From Coprothermobacter sp. (GTDB lineage: Bacteria; Caldisericota; Caldisericia; Cryosericales; Cryosericaceae): 64,000 nucleotides of DNA. Numbering within the stretch: position 1 is the first letter of the stretch; each line of letters begins with the position of its first letter. Of this stretch, positions 59,513 to 64,000 are shown piece by piece. The translations under genes and the position numbers were made by a program. The notes under the pieces are model-generated. The model saw nothing but the letters and a program-made list of their open reading frames with translations. It did not search any database and was not told where the DNA came from. The stretch is from contig PNOG01000024.1 in assembly GCA_013824685.1 (NCBI GenBank), forward strand, positions 1 to 64,000, given 5' to 3'.

Positions 59513-62305
59513 TTGGCTGATTCTGACGAGGAGCGGTTGCGTAACCAGATCGGGGAGTTCGTGGGCCGTCGCGACTATGACGCGGCCCTTCGGTTCGCCG
59601 TGCGCGAGGCCGACCATGCCTATGCGCGGCAGCGATATGCCCAGGGCCTCGACGTTCTCAACGCCCTCGTCCAGCTCCTCAAGGACCGGCAAGTCGCGTC
59701 GTGGGGAATCTACATCGGTGCCTACCAGAAGATCGTGGGCCTGGACCACCAGCTCAAGGACAAATCCGCCACCATACGCGACCTGGTCGAGCTGTCCCGC
59801 TACTGCATCAAGGACGGCGACTTCGACAAGGCGCTGGCGGCCGGCAACCAGGCCGTCGGTATCGACGCGCGCAGCACCGACGCGCTCAACCAGAAGGCGC
59901 GTGCACTGGCGTACCGTCGTGACTATGTTCAGGCCTTCAAGGTGCTGGACCAGAGCCTGGAGATCAGCCCCCAGAATCCTCGCACGCTGTACTTGAAGGC
60001 CAGCATTCTGGCCAACAACGGCAAGTTCGCCGACGCGCTCGCCGTGTATGAGCAGCTGCGCATGTCCGATCCCTCCTATCCGGGGCTTGGCAAGGCCATT
60101 GCCGAGATGCGGCGTCAGATCGACTGGAAGGTCAAGGCAGTGGAGGGACCAGGCAGCGGCATGCGTGCGTCACAGCCCCCGGAAGTCGACCGCGTGCCTG
60201 CGATTGAGCGCAAGTCCAGGTCGATCGAGCCGGAAAGTCCCACGAGAACGACGCTCGAGACATTGTACGACGAGGCAGTCGTGGGTGAGTCCACGGCGGT
60301 GGCCGTTCCTGCATCAGAACCACCGATGCCGCCACAGGAGGAAGCTGCTCCGTCCTCAGCCCAGCAGGAGAAGGCCGCGTCCGCTCAGCAGACCGATGGC
60401 AAGCCCTCCCAGACGGACGTCGCGCGCGACCTTGTGCCAGGGGCGCCCCTCAGATTGAACCAACATCCTCGGGAGGACATGTCGGGCGACGTGAAGATGG
60501 CAACCATCCCCGTACCACACCAGGCATGGATGAAGCCGGAGGAGGAGTCTGAGACGTTTGGCAGACGCCCCGTGCCTTCCGAGGCCGCCGGGCTGACGGT
60601 GTTGTCCCCCGAGGAACTCAGGTTGGCTTCTCTCCGCAAGGAGCGTGAGTCTGCGACACATCCTGTCCCGTCGGGCACTGCGTCTGTTTCACGGACAGCA
60701 GTCACCGCGCCACCTTGCCCGACGCCCGGGCAGGAGGCCGAACGGCAGTTGATCGGCATTCTCAAGGACATCAGCCGGGGCACGATGGAGCGGGAGGATC
60801 TGATGCAGCGCCTTTCCGATGCGGGCAGCGTGACCATCCCGCTGTCGCTGGGAGCCCTGTATCTCAGCTTCCTGCGCAGTCCCCAGGACGCAGGGGTCAT
60901 GGGTGACCTGCTGACGTGGATGGGAAGCAGTGGCTACACACGCCTTCCCCTGTTCATCGTCGAAGAGGCTGCTGCGCTGGGAGCCAGGATCGATTTCCGG
61001 GACCCGCAGATCGCTTCCATCGTCCTGTCCGCCGACGGCTCGGACATGGCTCCCGAGCTGAGAACGCGCAGGGCCGAAGTTCTGCTCGAGCGCGGCGACA
61101 CCGCATCGTATGTACGGGAGGAACTGGACATGATACGCCAGGCTGCGGGGTCTGCTTCTGCCGAAGGCATCGTGCGCCAGCTTGTTCATGTCCTGGAGCA
61201 TTGCCTGGCCGAGGACGCCTGTGCGCAGGAGGTCCTTGCCGCCGCCACGGAACTGAGTGTGCTGGATCAGCTGGTCGACCGCATCACCCAGGACGCGGAC
61301 ATGACGAAAGCGCCGGCGCTGGAGGCCGCGATCGTCGAACGGCTGGGGCGTGCGGGTGTCGATGAGTCCACATTCCTGAACAACGAAGGGCTGTTCCAGC
61401 ATGTCACGCTCAGTGTGGAGAAGTCGGCCATCCTCCGGCGTATCCTGGCGAGTGCCATCAATCCGACGGTTCGGCGCAAGGTCGTCCAATCCCTGCTTGT
61501 CCTGGGCACCCCCAGTATGGCCGAGTTCACCGAACTGGTGGGGCTCATGGCCAGGGAGCACGATACGAGCAACACGGCCTATCTCATCCAGTACCTGGTG
61601 GACCACCGGCAGGAGATTACCGACGGCCGGTACCTGCTGGAGAAACTTGCCCACGTCGTCCCGACGGACTTCGAGAGCAGATACGGGCTGGGTCTGGCGG
61701 CCGAACAGCTTGGGGTTCACGATGCCGCTGCAGGGTACTTCGTTGCCGCCATCCGGGCTCATCCCGGGGATCCCGACACGGTCCAGCGCGCCCTGGGGGC
61801 TATTCTTGCATCCGGCGCATACGACCTCATCGCCGACGTGGCCTCGCTGTCGCAGTTGTCTCCCGCTGATGTCGAAGGCCTGGTGGACAAGGCAGCTGCC
61901 GAGACGCCCGGCATCACCGCCGAGTCTAGCGACCAGCGCCTGGTGTCCGCATGGGCCGCATTTGCGGGCGGTCGCTACGAAGAGACGGTCGCGATGAGTT
62001 CCGGCACCGTGAGAGGGGGAGGAGACCCACGATTCTACCTCCCCCTGGCCCTTGCGTTCGTTCACCTGGGATTGCCCGAATTGGCGACCCGGGAGCTGGA
62101 TCACGCCGCGCACCTGCCGAACGTCACGGACGAGGCCAGGCTGGTTCTCAGGTATCATGCCGCCGTGGTCCACCTGGGACAGGGCAACAGCCAGGAGGCG
62201 GCACAGCTGTTCCAGGAGGTGGGCGAGTCCTCGCCCGGCTTCCGTGACACTGAAGAACTGCTCAGCAGGTGTGGGAGCCAAGGCTCCAAGATCGCGAAAC
62301 CGTAG
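59513..62305 (+). CDS. Large TPR/alpha-solenoid protein of unknown function
   Basis: About 930 aa. N-terminal helical region with three or more TPR-like repeats (about 85-190; for example FDKALAAGNQAVGIDARSTDALNQKARALAYRRDYVQAFKVLD). A Pro/Ser/Glu-rich, probably disordered linker follows (about 215-405). The C-terminal half (about 410-930) is a second helical solenoid with later TPR-like units (ESRYGLGLAAEQLGVHDAAAGYFVAAIRAHPGDPD). No signal peptide is seen. TTG at 59513 is chosen because GGGGGAG lies 6 nt upstream; ATG at 59486 or 59498 would lengthen it slightly. It is 14 nt upstream of pilB, so a pilus or motility scaffold role is likely. Confidence 0.82.
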   Translation: MADSDEERLRNQIGEFVGRRDYDAALRFAVREADHAYARQRYAQGLDVLNALVQLLKDRQVASWGIYIGAYQKIVGLDHQLKDKSATIRDLVELSRYCIKDGDFDKALAAGNQAVGIDARSTDALNQKARALAYRRDYVQAFKVLDQSLEISPQNPRTLYLKASILANNGKFADALAVYEQLRMSDPSYPGLGKAIAEMRRQIDWKVKAVEGPGSGMRASQPPEVDRVPAIERKSRSIEPESPTRTTLETLYDEAVVGESTAVAVPASEPPMPPQEEAAPSSAQQEKAASAQQTDGKPSQTDVARDLVPGAPLRLNQHPREDMSGDVKMATIPVPHQAWMKPEEESETFGRRPVPSEAAGLTVLSPEELRLASLRKERESATHPVPSGTASVSRTAVTAPPCPTPGQEAERQLIGILKDISRGTMEREDLMQRLSDAGSVTIPLSLGALYLSFLRSPQDAGVMGDLLTWMGSSGYTRLPLFIVEEAAALGARIDFRDPQIASIVLSADGSDMAPELRTRRAEVLLERGDTASYVREELDMIRQAAGSASAEGIVRQLVHVLEHCLAEDACAQEVLAAATELSVLDQLVDRITQDADMTKAPALEAAIVERLGRAGVDESTFLNNEGLFQHVTLSVEKSAILRRILASAINPTVRRKVVQSLLVLGTPSMAEFTELVGLMAREHDTSNTAYLIQYLVDHRQEITDGRYLLEKLAHVVPTDFESRYGLGLAAEQLGVHDAAAGYFVAAIRAHPGDPDTVQRALGAILASGAYDLIADVASLSQLSPADVEGLVDKAAAETPGITAESSDQRLVSAWAAFAGGRYEETVAMSSGTVRGGGDPRFYLPLALAFVHLGLPELATRELDHAAHLPNVTDEARLVLRYHAAVVHLGQGNSQEAAQLFQEVGESSPGFRDTEELLSRCGSQGSKIAKP

Positions 62306-62319
62306 AGCGCGGAGGACAC

Positions 62320-64000
62320 GTGGAAAACAGACGGTCGGTAGGCAGCATCCTGATTGCACGGGGGTATATCAACGAGCAGGCTCTGGACGGAGCCATCTCT
62401 GCTCAGCAGCACACCAACGAACCGCTGCTCAAGATTCTCATCGATCAGGGGTTCATCAACGATGACATCAAGGCACAGGTCCTGGCAGAACAGTGGCACA
62501 TGCCATTTGTGGACGTCATGGCGGAGCAGATCGGGTCGGACGTGCTGGCGATCGTGGACCAGGAGCGTGCCAAGCGCTACGGTTTCGTCGCGTTCAAGCG
62601 CGAGGAGGGCGTCGTCAGCATTGCACTCAGCGACCCCACCAACATCGAGCTGATGGACTACCTGCTCGCCACGTACGGGCGCGAGACGAAGTTCTTCGTC
62701 GCTCCCAAGAACGCGATCTACGGCGCCATCGAGAAGTACTACACGGTCGGCAACTCCATCAAGGAGGCCAGCTCGGAGGCGAAGACCGAGATCATCGCGG
62801 AAAGCGGCGAAGAGGTCAGCATCGAGCAGCTGCGCGAGATGGGTCAGGACGCTCCCGTCATCCGGCTGGTCAACACCATCATCACCCAGGCCATCGTCGA
62901 GCGTGCGTCGGATATCCACGTGGAACCGCAGAAGGGCCACCTGCGCATCCGCTACCGCGTCGACGGCATCCTGCAGGAAAAGCAGAGACTGCCGCGCAAC
63001 ATCCAGCCCGGCGTGCTCTCGCGGTTCAAGATCATGGCCAACATGGACATCGCCGAGCGGCGCAAGCCCCAGGACGGCCGTATCTCCCTGCGCATCGACA
63101 ACAAGGCCATCGACTTCCGCGTCAGTTCCCTGCCCACCATCTTCGGCGAGAAGATCGTTCTGCGTATCCTGGACAAGACCAGTGCCATGGTGCCCCTCGA
63201 GAACCTTGGATTCCTGAATGATACGCTGACCCTCTTCAACAACGTCATCAGCCAGCCGTACGGGATGATCATCATTTCGGGTCCTACTGGCGCCGGCAAG
63301 ACGACGACCCTGTACTCCGTGCTCAACCGTCTCAACACGGCCGGCAAGAACATCGTCACGGTGGAGGATCCGGTCGAATACCAGATGGACGGCATCAACC
63401 AGGTGCAGGTCAACGTCAAGGCCGACATGACCTTTGCCAACGGCCTGCGCAGTATCCTGCGTCAGGACCCGAACATCGTGCTCATCGGCGAGATCCGTGA
63501 TGGCGAGACGGCGCAGATCGCCATCGAGGCCGCCCTGACCGGGCACCTCGTCCTGTCGACCCTGCACACCAACGATGCGCCCTCGGTCGCCACGCGACTG
63601 ATCGACATGGGCATCGAGCCATTCCTCATCGCGTCGTCGCTCATCGGGGCTACGGCCCAGCGCCTGGCGCGCAAGATCTGCCCCGAGTGCAAGGAGCCCT
63701 ATGTCCCGCCGGCCTCGGCCCTTGAGGGTCTGGGCCTCAGCACACGGGGCAAGCTGGAAGACGTCACGTTCTACAAGGGTGTCGGCTGTCCGAAATGCGG
63801 TGGTTCAGGCTACCGTGGACGTACCGGCATTCATGAGATGATGAAGGTGGACGACGAGCTGCGCCGCCTCATCCTTCACAAGGCCAGCGCGCGCGACATC
63901 TCTCAGGCCGCACGCAGCCATGGAATGCGCACTCTGCTCGAGGATGCCCTGGTCAAGGCCAGGGAAGGCATCATCACCCTCGAGGAGGTCCTGCGCGTGG
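62320..64000 (+). CDS. pilB: Type IV pilus assembly ATPase PilB (GspE family), 3' end beyond window
   Basis: Hexameric ATPase that powers pilus extension or type II secretion. Start GTG at 62320 with GGAGG 4 nt upstream. At least 560 codons are present and the frame is open to the window end. An N-terminal MshEN/T2SSE_N domain (about 1-150) precedes the core: SDIHVEPQKGHLRIRYRVDG, Walker A SGPTGAGKTTTLYS, Asp box LIGEIRDGETAQIA, His box STLHTNDAPS, and the zinc tetracysteine CPECKEPY ... CPKCGGSGYRGRTGIHE. Follows the TPR gene closely. PilT, PilC and PilM genes would be expected downstream. Confidence 0.96.
   Translation, partial: MENRRSVGSILIARGYINEQALDGAISAQQHTNEPLLKILIDQGFINDDIKAQVLAEQWHMPFVDVMAEQIGSDVLAIVDQERAKRYGFVAFKREEGVVSIALSDPTNIELMDYLLATYGRETKFFVAPKNAIYGAIEKYYTVGNSIKEASSEAKTEIIAESGEEVSIEQLREMGQDAPVIRLVNTIITQAIVERASDIHVEPQKGHLRIRYRVDGILQEKQRLPRNIQPGVLSRFKIMANMDIAERRKPQDGRISLRIDNKAIDFRVSSLPTIFGEKIVLRILDKTSAMVPLENLGFLNDTLTLFNNVISQPYGMIIISGPTGAGKTTTLYSVLNRLNTAGKNIVTVEDPVEYQMDGINQVQVNVKADMTFANGLRSILRQDPNIVLIGEIRDGETAQIAIEAALTGHLVLSTLHTNDAPSVATRLIDMGIEPFLIASSLIGATAQRLARKICPECKEPYVPPASALEGLGLSTRGKLEDVTFYKGVGCPKCGGSGYRGRTGIHEMMKVDDELRRLILHKASARDISQAARSHGMRTLLEDALVKAREGIITLEEVLRV

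Overview
The window is a GC-rich bacterial chromosome segment, densely coded on both strands, with many overlapping start/stop codons (ATGA, GTGA, TTGA) and frequent GTG and TTG starts. The gene content suggests an anaerobic, amino-acid-fermenting bacterium with a rod-shape (mre/rodA) system, type IV pili and many Firmicutes-like gene orders. The 4-subunit 2-oxoacid:ferredoxin oxidoreductase, lysine 2,3-aminomutase cluster, reductive-type glycine cleavage P subunits and COG2403 GTPase would fit a lineage such as Caldisericota/Cryosericota. That placement is inference from gene content, not a database result.

Layout. 0-5.5 kb (+): clpC, lepA, hemW. 5.6-6.65 kb (-): ychF. 6.86-9.3 kb (+): an unrecognised gene, a G5/3D-domain wall protein and rsmA. 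9.4-15.7 kb (+): gcvH, gcvPA, gcvPB, argS, rbfA and a DHH phosphoesterase. 15.7-27.4 kb (-): a long run read as radical SAM (AmrS-like), apbE, NusG-II protein, Gx transporter, DUF4321-like, maf, mreB, mreC, mreD, mrdA/PBP2, minC, rodA, TIGR03960-like radical SAM and a small membrane protein. 27.5-33.3 kb (-): roadblock protein, metG, tatD and korDABC. 33.4-34.6 kb: a REP-associated tyrosine transposase (RAYT) between inverted copies of a 32-bp repeat. 34.6-41.4 kb (-): one transcription unit of tRNA-Ile, tRNA-Ala, kamA, two class III aminotransferases, thiolase and CoA-transferase A and B. 41.4-46.6 kb (-): PASTA lipoprotein, rpe, thiamine pyrophosphokinase, tyrS, an AT-rich island (cupin, broken nucleotidyltransferase), an ECF S component and a sulfite-oxidase-fold protein. 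46.8-49.1 kb (+): a COG2403 GTPase and argF. 49.2-50.6 kb (-): trxB under a CsoR-like operator, and rsfS. 50.8-51.4 kb (+): a prepilin, then repeats. 51.6-53.2 kb (-): an M3-like peptidase. 53.3-54.0 kb (+): FMN riboswitch and ribU, then a composite repeat array. 54.5-64 kb (+): alaS, ruvX, mltG, udk, a small gene, a large TPR protein and pilB, which runs off the end.

How the genes work together. The most interesting block is the kamA unit. It encodes the parts for a CoA-dependent beta-lysine route: lysine to beta-lysine, transamination at C3, CoA transfer, then thiolysis to acetyl-CoA and a 4-aminobutyryl-CoA-type product. It lacks the 5,6-aminomutase genes of classical lysine fermentation. 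KorDABC and the second aminotransferase could recycle 2-oxoglutarate and supply reduced ferredoxin. Other points of interest are a RAYT with two repeat families, an apbE/NusG-II/Gx cluster resembling part of flavin-based extracellular electron transfer loci, a kinase-less PASTA protein in a PrkC-like gene neighbourhood, minC without minD, and recurring promoter-like sequences whose hexamers are mostly 16 nt apart.
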